A stretch of 64,000 nucleotides of DNA, taken from positions 558,001 through 622,000 of the forward strand of contig NZ_CP034438.1 of assembly GCF_003952265.1 (NCBI RefSeq), read 5' to 3'. Made by a program: the position numbers and the translations under genes. How positions within the stretch are numbered: the stretch's first letter is position 1; each line of letters opens with the position of its first letter. The stretch comes from Flaviflexus salsibiostraticola. GTDB lineage: Bacteria; Actinomycetota; Actinomycetes; Actinomycetales; Actinomycetaceae. Shown here piece by piece: positions 35,494 to 43,763 of the stretch. Below the pieces are notes generated by a model. The model had not been told where the DNA came from. It saw nothing but the letters and a program-made list of their open reading frames with translations, and ran no database searches.

Positions 35494-38474
35494 AGCCTCC
35501 ACGCTCCCGGTACTGCCCGGTCGTAGTCTTCGATGCCGATGGCTTCGAAGTGGCGCTTGGCGGACTTGATCTTGGCAAGTTCGGTTGGGCGGAGCTTCGA
35601 GTCGTCGAGTGTGCTCTTCGTCTCGCGGATCATGTAGATCCGGTCCTCGCCGTCCTCCTGCTTGATGATCGCCCAGTCGGGGTTGTACGGGCCGACGGGG
35701 GTGTCGATCTTGAACTTGGCTGGCAGCTTCATGAACAGTTTGATGTCCTCGCGAGAGTCGAGCAGTTCCGCGAACTGGCGCTCGACGTCGGAGTCGAAGA
35801 CGACGTAGTCGAAGTCGGTCTTCTGGGTGTGCTGCACCTTGTACATCTGGTCGAGGAAGCGCTCCTTCTCCTCCTCGCCGTCCCGCTGCAACTCGCGCAG
35901 CTCGTAGACCGAGCCTGCGATTCGCTCGTACTGGATGCCGTCGACCACGATCTTCGCGAGCTCACTCTGGAGTGCGCGCTTGGTCATCGCGATGAAGTCG
36001 TTCGGGTTGCCGATGAACTCGCCCAGCCGGCCGCTGCCGATCAGGATGTCGACGATGGTTTTGCGGGTGAGGGAAGTGGCCTCCTGCAGCTCCGTGATGA
36101 TGTCGGGCAGGTCGTAGCTGCCCTTGAGATCCGCCGAGCGGGTGCCGAGCTCCTCGCCCTTGGCGCCGCCTCGAAGCACCTTGACTCCGGCGCGGGTGAC
36201 CTGGATACGGAGCGCATCGATCTGCGGCGCTTCCCGGATCGCACGGACGGCGTTCTCGATCAGCTGGTCGCGGCTGACCTTGACGCGGTAGGTGGTCTTC
36301 TGGCTGATGGTCTCCCAGAACTCCTCGAACTCCGGGTTCGAGTAGAGCTGCTTGTTGAGCATGCGCGGCTGGCGCTTGCTGACCGGCTTGACGTACTTGC
36401 CGATATTGGCGCGCTCGACCAGTTCGATGATGATCGACTCGGCCCATGCGAAGTCGACCGGCAGGCCGAGATCGAAGCCGAGCTGGTTCGGCTGGAACTT
36501 CGAGGTGACCGCGCCGTCCTTGTCGATGAAGCCCTTGTCCTTGAGGTGCTCCCACACGAGGACGGAGCGCTGGTAGCCGAACTGGTCGTCGGTGAGCGCG
36601 CCGTTCTCGTCCTGCAACGGGATCTTCGAGAACTCAGCCCTACGCACCCGGCCAATCTCGACCCCGGCGTCCTTGTACTCGCGCTGGAGAGCGTCCGCGA
36701 ACTTCGTGTACGACTCGTTCGCCACGACCGTCAGCGTCGCGACGCCACGGTCAGCGACGCGGGTGTAGCCGTCCTCGGTCTTTGCGACAGGGAGGCGGAG
36801 TCCGCGGCCGAGGGTCTGGCGGCGCTCGGTCTCCGCGCCCATTTCGCGCAGGGTGCAGATCTGGAAGACGTTCGGGTTGTCCCAGCCCTCGCGCAGGGCA
36901 GAGTGGCTGAAGATGAACCGGACAGGCTCGTTCTCGTCGAGCAGCCGTTCCTTCTGCTGCATGATCAGTTCGTAGGCGTCGTCATCAGCTTTCGTCGTGC
37001 CGGACGAGTCCTGGAAGGTGGTCGTCTTGCCGCGCTTGATCTGGGAGAAGTACGCCCGGCGAAGCTCGCTCGGCGCCTGCGGCAGCAACTCCTGGTAGCG
37101 GGCGGACTTCGCGCGTTCCTCGACGAAGACCTCATCGAACCACTGCACGAAGTCACCGTTCGCGTCGTCGTTGCTCGTGCCGTCACCCAGGTAGCTGGCG
37201 ACCTTGTCGACGAAGAAGAGGCTGAGCACCTTGATGCCCTTGGCGCGGAGCATCGACTCCTTGCGGAGGTGCTCGCGGACGGTCTCTCGGATCATCTCCT
37301 TGTAGATCGCGCCAGCCGAGGCACCGATGCTCTCACCCTCATAGAGGAAGCCATGCGTTGTGAGGTCGACATAGGCAGGCTCGATGCTCATCTCGTTGAT
37401 ACGCCAGCCCTCGTAGATCGGATTGTTCGTCAGGCGCGCATCCGACAGCTCCTGATGCTGCTTCACGCTCACAATGCGCCGCTCAAGCGAGCCATCGGCC
37501 TTGCGACAGGACAGCTCCAGTCGGGCCGACCACGACGGCTCACGCCGCACCTCGACCAGCTTGATATACGGCGTCGCGTCCGCACCCTGCTGGGCCACCT
37601 CGGCCACAACGATCTGCTTCACCAGTCCGAGATCGTGAGCGTCCACCGGGTCAAGCCGGTAGACGACGTTGCGCTGCTTCTTGTGGGTCGCGCTGTAGCG
37701 CAGCGTGAACACCGGATCGAGTTCACCGACAGCCGACTGCGAGAGCTGCGACTCCATGTTCTGCGGCTCGTCCATGATCACGACCGGGTGGGTCGCCTTC
37801 AGGTAGTCAATCGGGCGCAGACCGTTCAGCTTGTCGCGCGTCTGGTGGATGATGCGGGTGTTCGCATTGCCGCGGATCGAGTCGATCGTCATGATGAGGA
37901 TCTGCACGTTCGTCGAGGTCGCGAACGACTGCACCTCCTCGGCGCTCTTGCCGCTGTAGATCGAGGCGTCGAAGGTGATGCCCTGCGGCTTGTAAAGGTT
38001 CTCGAAGTGCTCGCGCATGAGCCGGATGCTCGTGCTGACCCCCTCGCGAATCGCCACGCTCGGCACGAGAATGACGAACTTCGTGAAGTTGTACCGGACG
38101 GCCAGATCGAACATCGTGCGCAGGTAGACGTATGTCTTGCCGGTGCCGGTCTCCATCTCGATATCGAAGTCGAGCGCATCGCCCGCAAGCGACGATGCGA
38201 CCTCAAGGCCGTTCCGATCCTGCACGCGCTGCAGGTTCGCGAGGATCAGGTCGCGATCCAGCACGAGGCTGTTACCGACCGCACCAACCTCCTGCGTGAG
38301 ATCAATATCGAGCGCCGCCTGATCGGACTCAGGCAGCACCGCCGCACCGCGCAGCGTCGTGACCAGCTTCTCTGCATCCTTCGGCTGCCCGTCGAACAGG
38401 TCGACCACGGACGCGATCGCATCCAGCTGATACGGCTGGCTGGCGTCGAACTGAAACCCTGATCCGCTCATCAC
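35490..38474 (-). CDS. Type III-like restriction helicase-nuclease (Res subunit)
   Basis: A 994-aa protein of the type III Res kind: SF2 motif I METGTGKTY (107-115), motif II DEPQN near 240, motif VI GRGLRLPV near 590 and a C-terminal PD-(D/E)XK nuclease (Asp933 in NPDW; Glu951 and Lys953 in RETKS). It would translocate on DNA and cut when sites are unmethylated. The start overlaps the Mod stop, and ATG 38471 is an alternative to GTG 38474. The 970-aa open frame on the opposite strand is a shadow. Confidence 0.93.
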   Translation of the reverse strand: MMSGSGFQFDASQPYQLDAIASVVDLFDGQPKDAEKLVTTLRGAAVLPESDQAALDIDLTQEVGAVGNSLVLDRDLILANLQRVQDRNGLEVASSLAGDALDFDIEMETGTGKTYVYLRTMFDLAVRYNFTKFVILVPSVAIREGVSTSIRLMREHFENLYKPQGITFDASIYSGKSAEEVQSFATSTNVQILIMTIDSIRGNANTRIIHQTRDKLNGLRPIDYLKATHPVVIMDEPQNMESQLSQSAVGELDPVFTLRYSATHKKQRNVVYRLDPVDAHDLGLVKQIVVAEVAQQGADATPYIKLVEVRREPSWSARLELSCRKADGSLERRIVSVKQHQELSDARLTNNPIYEGWRINEMSIEPAYVDLTTHGFLYEGESIGASAGAIYKEMIRETVREHLRKESMLRAKGIKVLSLFFVDKVASYLGDGTSNDDANGDFVQWFDEVFVEERAKSARYQELLPQAPSELRRAYFSQIKRGKTTTFQDSSGTTKADDDAYELIMQQKERLLDENEPVRFIFSHSALREGWDNPNVFQICTLREMGAETERRQTLGRGLRLPVAKTEDGYTRVADRGVATLTVVANESYTKFADALQREYKDAGVEIGRVRRAEFSKIPLQDENGALTDDQFGYQRSVLVWEHLKDKGFIDKDGAVTSKFQPNQLGFDLGLPVDFAWAESIIIELVERANIGKYVKPVSKRQPRMLNKQLYSNPEFEEFWETISQKTTYRVKVSRDQLIENAVRAIREAPQIDALRIQVTRAGVKVLRGGAKGEELGTRSADLKGSYDLPDIITELQEATSLTRKTIVDILIGSGRLGEFIGNPNDFIAMTKRALQSELAKIVVDGIQYERIAGSVYELRELQRDGEEEKERFLDQMYKVQHTQKTDFDYVVFDSDVERQFAELLDSREDIKLFMKLPAKFKIDTPVGPYNPDWAIIKQEDGEDRIYMIRETKSTLDDSKLRPTELAKIKSAKRHFEAIGIEDYDRAVPGAWRL

Positions 38475-40333
38475 GCCGTCCAGAGCTCAATGCCCTTGCT
38501 CTTCGCGAGCTGGGCCAGGTTGGTCTTCAGTTCGTCGTCACCCTGGAAGGCGTCCTCGAGCACGATGATCCGCGTCGGCTCCTCATCGACAAGCGCGCGG
38601 AGCTGCTCAAGCGTCGGCTTGACATGCTCATTCAGGTACGCCAACACGGCAACGTCACCATCACGGTCACGCACAAGCCGAACGTCGAGACCACCGACCT
38701 CAGCAGGCGAGACGGCCTCGGTCAGCGAGTACCCCTGCTTGAGCAGGATCTCGGTGAGCAGCTCATCGGCAGTCGCGTCATCGGTCGCACTATCGCGAAG
38801 GCTGAGTAGGTGCTGCTGGAGCACGTCTTCCTCGACATCGCTCGACAGGCGCCACTTCGAGAAGTTCGTGTCGGCCAGCTTGTAGGCGCGGAATCCGGTG
38901 TCCGTCGTTTGGGCGGTGATCTCGGTCTTGATCTGATTTCCGGCCAGCTCAAGTCGCCGCCGTGCGATGTCGGCCAGCGTTGGAAAGCCTGCTTTGTAAG
39001 CCGCAGAGTTTTCACCTGTCGGTTCCGGCAGCTGCACTTGGATGTGACGACGGGTTCCGCCATCCTTCGCGTTCGAGGACATTACTGCATGTCCGGTTGT
39101 AGCGGAACCGGAGAAGAAGTCGAGGACGATGTCGCCGTTGCCGACTCCAGCGACTTGCATCATCCGCTCGATCAGCCCAATTGGTTTCGGGGTATCAAAA
39201 GGCAGAACGCCGTCAAAGAGAGCTTTGAGTTCGCGTGCCGCATCGCGAGTGACGCCAACTTCCTTGCCGAACCAGATCGACTCAACGGCGCGGCCCTCAA
39301 CAGTGTCCAGGTAGATCTTTCGCGTGATCTTGGTCTCAGCCTCGTCGAAGACGATTTCACCGCTTTCAATCTTCGCAGCCATCGTCTCCTTACTCCATCG
39401 CCAGCCATTCTCAGGTGGATCAATCTGCTTTCCACTCGGAGTCTCAAGCGGATAGCGAAGGTTGGGCCTGTAGAGAGCGTTCCGAACGTCGCCTGCACGC
39501 CAAGGACCACGAGGGTCGTTGTCGGGATTCCGATAGTTGACGTTGTGCTCGGCAGTGCGCTCAAGCGCATGTAGCTCGAACGCTTCGCTGCGGCGATAGC
39601 AAAGAAGAATGTTGTGATGAAGGGAAACCGTGTTGGTGTAGCCCTTCGGCTGAATACTGTGCTGCCAGACGAACTCGCCCACGAAGTTGGACGCGCCAAA
39701 CACCGTATCCATGAGCAATCGAAGGTTCGCATCTTCGTTCTCATCAATGCTGACAAAGATGACACCGTCATCGGTGAGCAGGTTCCGCGCGAGCTTGAGG
39801 CGCGGGTACATCATGTTGAGCCAGTTGGAGTGGTAGCGCCCTTCGGTCTCCGCGTTGGTCGTGACCTTCTTGCCCTCCTCGTTGACCTGGCGCGTCCACT
39901 CGAGGTAGGTGTCGAGGCCCTCCTTGTAGTTATCCGGGTAGACGAAGTCCTTGCCGGTGTTGTACGGAGGGTCGATGTAGATCAGCTTGATCTTGGCGTG
40001 ATAGTGCTTCTGCAGGATCTTGAGCACTTCCAGGTTGTCGCCCTCGATGAAGACGTTCTGTGTCGTGTCCCAGTCCTTCGAATTGTCGAAGTCAGGCTTC
40101 AGCGTCGCCGTGGTCGGCTCCTGCGCCGCGCGGAGAGCACGCTTCTTGCCAGGCCAGAACAGTCCGAACCGCTCACTGCCGTCGGCGGCGTCGCCGTCGA
40201 GCAGTTCCTTGAGCTTCTCGACATCCACCTTGCCGTCGGCGATGACCTCGGGAATCAGATCGGCAAGCTGCGCTGCCAGCTCGGTCTGGAAGTTCGGAGT
40301 AGTGGATGGTGTTTCGTAGATCTCGTCAGTCAT
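38471..40333 (-). CDS. Type III-like DNA (adenine-N6) methyltransferase (Mod subunit)
   Basis: A 620-aa beta-class methyltransferase: catalytic DPPY (121-124) precedes the SAM-binding FFSGSATTGHA (406-416), with a variable target-recognition region between. It modifies adenine at an asymmetric site and gives Res its specificity. It is third in the operon but has a good promoter of its own, which would let methylation start before restriction. Stop overlaps the Res start. Ribosome site GAGA precedes ATG. Confidence 0.93.
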   Translation of the reverse strand: MTDEIYETPSTTPNFQTELAAQLADLIPEVIADGKVDVEKLKELLDGDAADGSERFGLFWPGKKRALRAAQEPTTATLKPDFDNSKDWDTTQNVFIEGDNLEVLKILQKHYHAKIKLIYIDPPYNTGKDFVYPDNYKEGLDTYLEWTRQVNEEGKKVTTNAETEGRYHSNWLNMMYPRLKLARNLLTDDGVIFVSIDENEDANLRLLMDTVFGASNFVGEFVWQHSIQPKGYTNTVSLHHNILLCYRRSEAFELHALERTAEHNVNYRNPDNDPRGPWRAGDVRNALYRPNLRYPLETPSGKQIDPPENGWRWSKETMAAKIESGEIVFDEAETKITRKIYLDTVEGRAVESIWFGKEVGVTRDAARELKALFDGVLPFDTPKPIGLIERMMQVAGVGNGDIVLDFFSGSATTGHAVMSSNAKDGGTRRHIQVQLPEPTGENSAAYKAGFPTLADIARRRLELAGNQIKTEITAQTTDTGFRAYKLADTNFSKWRLSSDVEEDVLQQHLLSLRDSATDDATADELLTEILLKQGYSLTEAVSPAEVGGLDVRLVRDRDGDVAVLAYLNEHVKPTLEQLRALVDEEPTRIIVLEDAFQGDDELKTNLAQLAKSKGIELWTA

Positions 40334-40353
40334 TCGGGTGATTCTCTTTCATG

Positions 40354-40382
40354 ATTTTAACAATTTGTGTCGGGTTTGTGAA
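40354..40382 (-). promoter_or_regulatory. Internal promoter for the methyltransferase gene
   Basis: Minus strand TTCACA (40377-40382), 17-bp spacer, TAAAAT (40354-40359), in an AT-rich 60-bp gap between the helicase and Mod genes. Each box matches 5 of 6 consensus bases. The start near 40347 gives a leader of about 14 nt. Confidence 0.6.
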
Positions 40383-40393
40383 TGACCCGTGGT

Positions 40394-43294
40394 CTATGTG
40401 GCGATCCGCCATCGGATCGTGAACAGGTGCTCGGTCTCCTGGGTTCCCTGGAGCGACTGCTCGATCAGCTCAAGGTACTTGTCGGCCTCGGCGCGGAGCT
40501 TATTGCGTGTGTCCCGGAAGTCCTCGTCGGCTTCCTCGGCACGCTGCTCCCACTTCCGGGCTTCCTTCTTGAGCCGTAGTTGCTCCATCGGATCATCGGC
40601 CTGCCGGGCGAGCTTGCGGGCTTCCTTCTCCTTGGCCCGGTACTCACGAATCTTGCCCTCATGTTCGGCCTTGCGGTCCTGCTGGTTGCGGTAGAGCAGT
40701 TCCTCCTGCTGGTCGTAGTAGCGGGAGTTTCGCCCCTGGACTTCCTTCTCCAGCTCCGCCCGTCGCGCATCAAGGTGCGGCGCGAAGCGTGTTTCGTCGA
40801 TCGCCACGGGCTGCTCTCCGACCGAGATGCAGGCCAGGTCGAGGATGTCCGCGACGTACTCCTCGTCGAGCCACTGGCCGTCATCGGTTAGGGCGCCGGC
40901 CAGCATGTAGGACTCGGAGACATCCTCGTCACGTGCTTTCATGCGGAAGGTCGCGAGGTTCACAGTCAGCTCGCCGCTGGTGCCCTCCAGTGCCCGGATC
41001 GCGCTGCTGACGCGCTCTGACTGCCCGAGCGAGAAGGTCAGCTCCCGCGCCGGGGTCTCATGTCCTTTCGACGTGTCGACGACGTACTGGGCCAGTGGGC
41101 TCGCGTAGCGGTATTGGTGGGCGTTCTCCAGCGGCTGCGACTTGAAGAAGTAGCGCCCGGTCGGTGCATCCTGCACAGGTGACTCGTCGAGAACGAACCT
41201 GCGCCCGTCGCCTTCGAAGGTGGCGAATCGATCCAGCTCATGCCGGGTTACCGCGAGCAGCAGGCGCTCGAACTTGTTGAGCACCTCGCCGGACTGCGTG
41301 TCATACGCCTTGAGGCGATCTTGGACGTGCGGGTCGAGGTTGTCGAAGACCTTCGCCTTGGCGCTAGCCATCTCCCGCGAGATCTCGCCCGCGTACTGTG
41401 CCTCCAGCTCTTTGAAGGCGGCGTCCAGCTCGTCGGCTGTTCGGCAGCGGGTGAGGATGTCGCTGATCGTCTTCTCGAAGTCCAGTCCGTCCTCGATCGC
41501 ACCGAGCACCTCGTCGCTTGCGCCGAACACGCTGGAGAACAGCTGGAACTTGTTCGTCAGCAGTTCCAGGATGCGCTGCTCGGCGATGTTGCCCTTGTTC
41601 GAGAAGTTCACGACGACGACGTTGTGCTTCTGGCCGAAGCGGTGCACGCGGCCGATGCGCTGCTCAACGCGCTGCGGGTTCCACGGCAGGTCGTAGTTGA
41701 CGAGCATCGAGCAGAACTGCAGGTTGATGCCCTCTGCCGCCGCCTCGGTCGCGATCATGATCGTTCCCTCGGTGCGGAAGTAGTCCACGAGTGCCTTGCG
41801 GCGATCCACGGCGGCGATGCCGGTGATCAGGTCGCCGTCTTTGTTCTTCTCTAGCCACGCCTGGTAGATCGCAGTCTGCTCAGGCCCGTTGTTCGAGCCG
41901 TTGAACAAGACGAGTCCCTCGCCACGACCGGCTTCACGCAGGGAACGAGCGATGTACTCCTGCGTCTTGGTCGAGTCGGTGAAGATGATGGCCTTCTGGG
42001 GAGCGCCCAGCTCGCGGAGCCGCTCGAAGCCCAGGTCGAGTGCCTCACCGAGCTTGACGGCCTTCTGGTTCTCCGTGATCGAGCGGGCAAGCGCGGCGTA
42101 CTCGCGCAGCTCGGCAACCTCAGCACGCATCGCCTCCAGCAGCGACCCGTCAAGCGGCAACGACGACGGGCGGGAGCCGTTGGCGGTTCCGTCGATCTCC
42201 TCGGCCTCCTCCAACTCCTCGCTAGTGATCTCATCATCCACCGCGAAGTCGGCTGCCACGAGGCCACCACGACCATCGCGCCGCTGTCCGGCCGCGACCT
42301 CCTCCGCCAGACGGTTGGCGATATTCTCCAGCGTGCTCGCGACCGCATAGGTCGACGAGCCGAGGCGCTTACGGATGATCAGGGCGGAGAGATGACGCTG
42401 ACTCCCCGCGAAGGCGAATAACTCGTCTCGCTGCAGGTAGTCATTCACCAGGTCGTAGAGCCGCGCCTCGTCCGGCGACGGCGTGAACTCTACGGTCAGG
42501 GGCAGGCGCTTCGTGAAGTGAATGTACTTGTCAGCGTCGCGCCGCAGCGTGCGCTTCGAGACGGTCGCGACTCGCTCCACCAGGTCGTCATCACCGCCCA
42601 GGTCGCGGTTCTTGACGTACCGCTCGCGGAACGCATCGAGCGAGTAGAAGTAGCTCGGGTCGAAGATCGACACCAGCCCGTATAGTTCCTCGAGCTTGTT
42701 CTGTAGCGGCGTCGCCGTCAGCAGCACCGTCTTGTGCGCACCTGACACGACGTGCGCCACCGCCTCAGCGGCCTTGGTCTTGCCCGTCCAGTAGTTGCGC
42801 AGCCGGTGCGCCTCGTCTGCGACCACGAGATCCCACGCCTTGAGCAGCGAGGTCTCGTGGCGGAGCGCGAACTCGTAGGAACAGATCAGCACCTGTGCCG
42901 AGCGTCCGCCTGCTGCAGCAAGCAGCGAGTCCTTCGACTTCGGATCGAGGATGGCGGACGGGATCAGGAACTTCTCGTACAACTCCTGCTGCCACTGCTG
43001 CCGCAGGCTCGAGGGCGCGACAATCAGGATTCGCCGCTTGCGCTCCGCCCAGTACTGCGAGATGACGATGCCCGCCTCGATCGTCTTCCCGAGGCCCACC
43101 TCGTCCGCCAAGATCACGCCAGGCAGAAACGGGGTCTGCAACGCGAACAGCGCCGCATCGATCTGGTGAGGCTTCGGCTCCACCTGCGCGTCGAACAGCA
43201 GGCCGGCGAGCTTACCGACGTGATCGTTGGCGTAGCTGCGCTGCAGCTCGTGCGCGTAATACTTCGCCTGGTAATCGGTCAACGGGAGGTTCAT
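40394..43294 (-). CDS. SNF2/RapA-like DEAH-box helicase
   Basis: A 966-aa SF2 ATPase with SNF2-type motifs: I DEVGLGKT (64-71), II DEAH (160-163), III LTATPLQN near 203, and V/VI IATEAAAEGINLQ ... EQRIGRVHRFGQ near 535-570. The C-terminal 120 residues form a charged coiled coil. RapA/DrmD-like helicases of this kind accompany methyltransferases in defence loci. GGAGG lies 10 nt before ATG 43294, which overlaps the stop of a small upstream ORF (ATGA). Confidence 0.9.
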   Translation of the reverse strand: MNLPLTDYQAKYYAHELQRSYANDHVGKLAGLLFDAQVEPKPHQIDAALFALQTPFLPGVILADEVGLGKTIEAGIVISQYWAERKRRILIVAPSSLRQQWQQELYEKFLIPSAILDPKSKDSLLAAAGGRSAQVLICSYEFALRHETSLLKAWDLVVADEAHRLRNYWTGKTKAAEAVAHVVSGAHKTVLLTATPLQNKLEELYGLVSIFDPSYFYSLDAFRERYVKNRDLGGDDDLVERVATVSKRTLRRDADKYIHFTKRLPLTVEFTPSPDEARLYDLVNDYLQRDELFAFAGSQRHLSALIIRKRLGSSTYAVASTLENIANRLAEEVAAGQRRDGRGGLVAADFAVDDEITSEELEEAEEIDGTANGSRPSSLPLDGSLLEAMRAEVAELREYAALARSITENQKAVKLGEALDLGFERLRELGAPQKAIIFTDSTKTQEYIARSLREAGRGEGLVLFNGSNNGPEQTAIYQAWLEKNKDGDLITGIAAVDRRKALVDYFRTEGTIMIATEAAAEGINLQFCSMLVNYDLPWNPQRVEQRIGRVHRFGQKHNVVVVNFSNKGNIAEQRILELLTNKFQLFSSVFGASDEVLGAIEDGLDFEKTISDILTRCRTADELDAAFKELEAQYAGEISREMASAKAKVFDNLDPHVQDRLKAYDTQSGEVLNKFERLLLAVTRHELDRFATFEGDGRRFVLDESPVQDAPTGRYFFKSQPLENAHQYRYASPLAQYVVDTSKGHETPARELTFSLGQSERVSSAIRALEGTSGELTVNLATFRMKARDEDVSESYMLAGALTDDGQWLDEEYVADILDLACISVGEQPVAIDETRFAPHLDARRAELEKEVQGRNSRYYDQQEELLYRNQQDRKAEHEGKIREYRAKEKEARKLARQADDPMEQLRLKKEARKWEQRAEEADEDFRDTRNKLRAEADKYLELIEQSLQGTQETEHLFTIRWRIAT

Positions 43295-43389
43295 CGATGA
43301 GACCTCCGCTCGACGCTCTCGGAGCGCAACGAAGCCGCGGCGACCAGCCGGTCGCCGCGGCGGGGTGATCGTGCCGCTCTGCGCTTCAT
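43291..43389 (-). CDS. Small Arg-rich ORF coupled to the helicase gene
   Basis: A 32-aa frame (MKRRAARSPRRGDRLVAAAS and onward) with GGAGGAG upstream; its TGA overlaps the helicase ATG in ATGA. It is short enough to be a leader peptide that controls helicase translation, or a small basic protein. A 12-bp hairpin lies within it. Real translation is unproven. Confidence 0.35.
   Translation of the reverse strand: MKRRAARSPRRGDRLVAAASLRSESVERRSHR
43334..43361 (-). promoter_or_regulatory. Hairpin in the leader of the defence operon
   Basis: A perfect 12-bp GC-rich stem (43334-43345 with 43350-43361), 4-nt loop, in the message 40 nt before the helicase start. It lacks a T-tract, so it may be an attenuator controlled by translation of the small ORF or an RNA-stability element. 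Confidence 0.45.
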
Positions 43390-43639
43390 CGGGTTGTGCT
43401 CCTCCGCGCCGAGGGCGCGTCTTAAGTTGTGCTAATAGTGCCGTGTCCCACGGTACCGGCGGCCTCCGACACTGCTAGGGTGCCGCGCCGCTCGGGCGGT
43501 TCGGGGTGTCGCAGGCGGGAGCCGGACGGCTCGACCGGGACGCTGCGATCTACCTTCTATTCTCTCATAATCCGCAATTTGCCGGAATAGGAATATCGCA
43601 AAGCGAGAGATAAATGCCTGACGAGAGGCGCTTTCAGTA

Positions 43640-43668
43640 TTGCCTCAGTAATCGATTCATGTTATATT
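43640..43668 (+). promoter_or_regulatory. Promoter of the glycosyltransferase operon
   Basis: TTGCCT (43640-43645), 17-bp spacer, TATATT (43663-43668), with transcription expected near 43675, immediately before the leader ORF. Confidence 0.6.
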
Positions 43669-43679
43669 CCGGAGCAGTA

Positions 43680-43763
43680 ATGCGTCTGGCTTTCCACCGC
43701 ACCATCTCCAATTCTTTCAGCACCCTCGCCATTCGAGGGGGTGATTTTGGAGCCGTCGCGTAG
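43680..43763 (+). CDS. 27-aa leader ORF ahead of the glycosyltransferase
   Basis: ATG 43680 has GGAG 6 nt upstream and the frame ends at TAG 43761-43763, whose last base is the first base of the glycosyltransferase GTG. Its first codons (ATGCGTCTGG) echo the start of the next gene (GTGCGTCTGG), which suggests a local duplication. It may couple translation. The rest of 43390-43639 shows no gene. Confidence 0.35.
   Translation: MRLAFHRTISNSFSTLAIRGGDFGAVA

Noticed and set aside
35550..38462. A 970-codon open frame on the plus strand opposite Res
   Set aside because: It is the third-position GC shadow of the Res gene: composition is Leu/Val/Arg/Asp-rich without motifs, and Res has complete helicase and nuclease motifs.
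43291..43389. DISARM or BREX assignment of the defence operon
   Set aside because: There is no DUF1998 (DrmB), PLD (DrmC), PglZ or BrxL-like gene. Only the SNF2 helicase and a methyltransferase are shared in kind.
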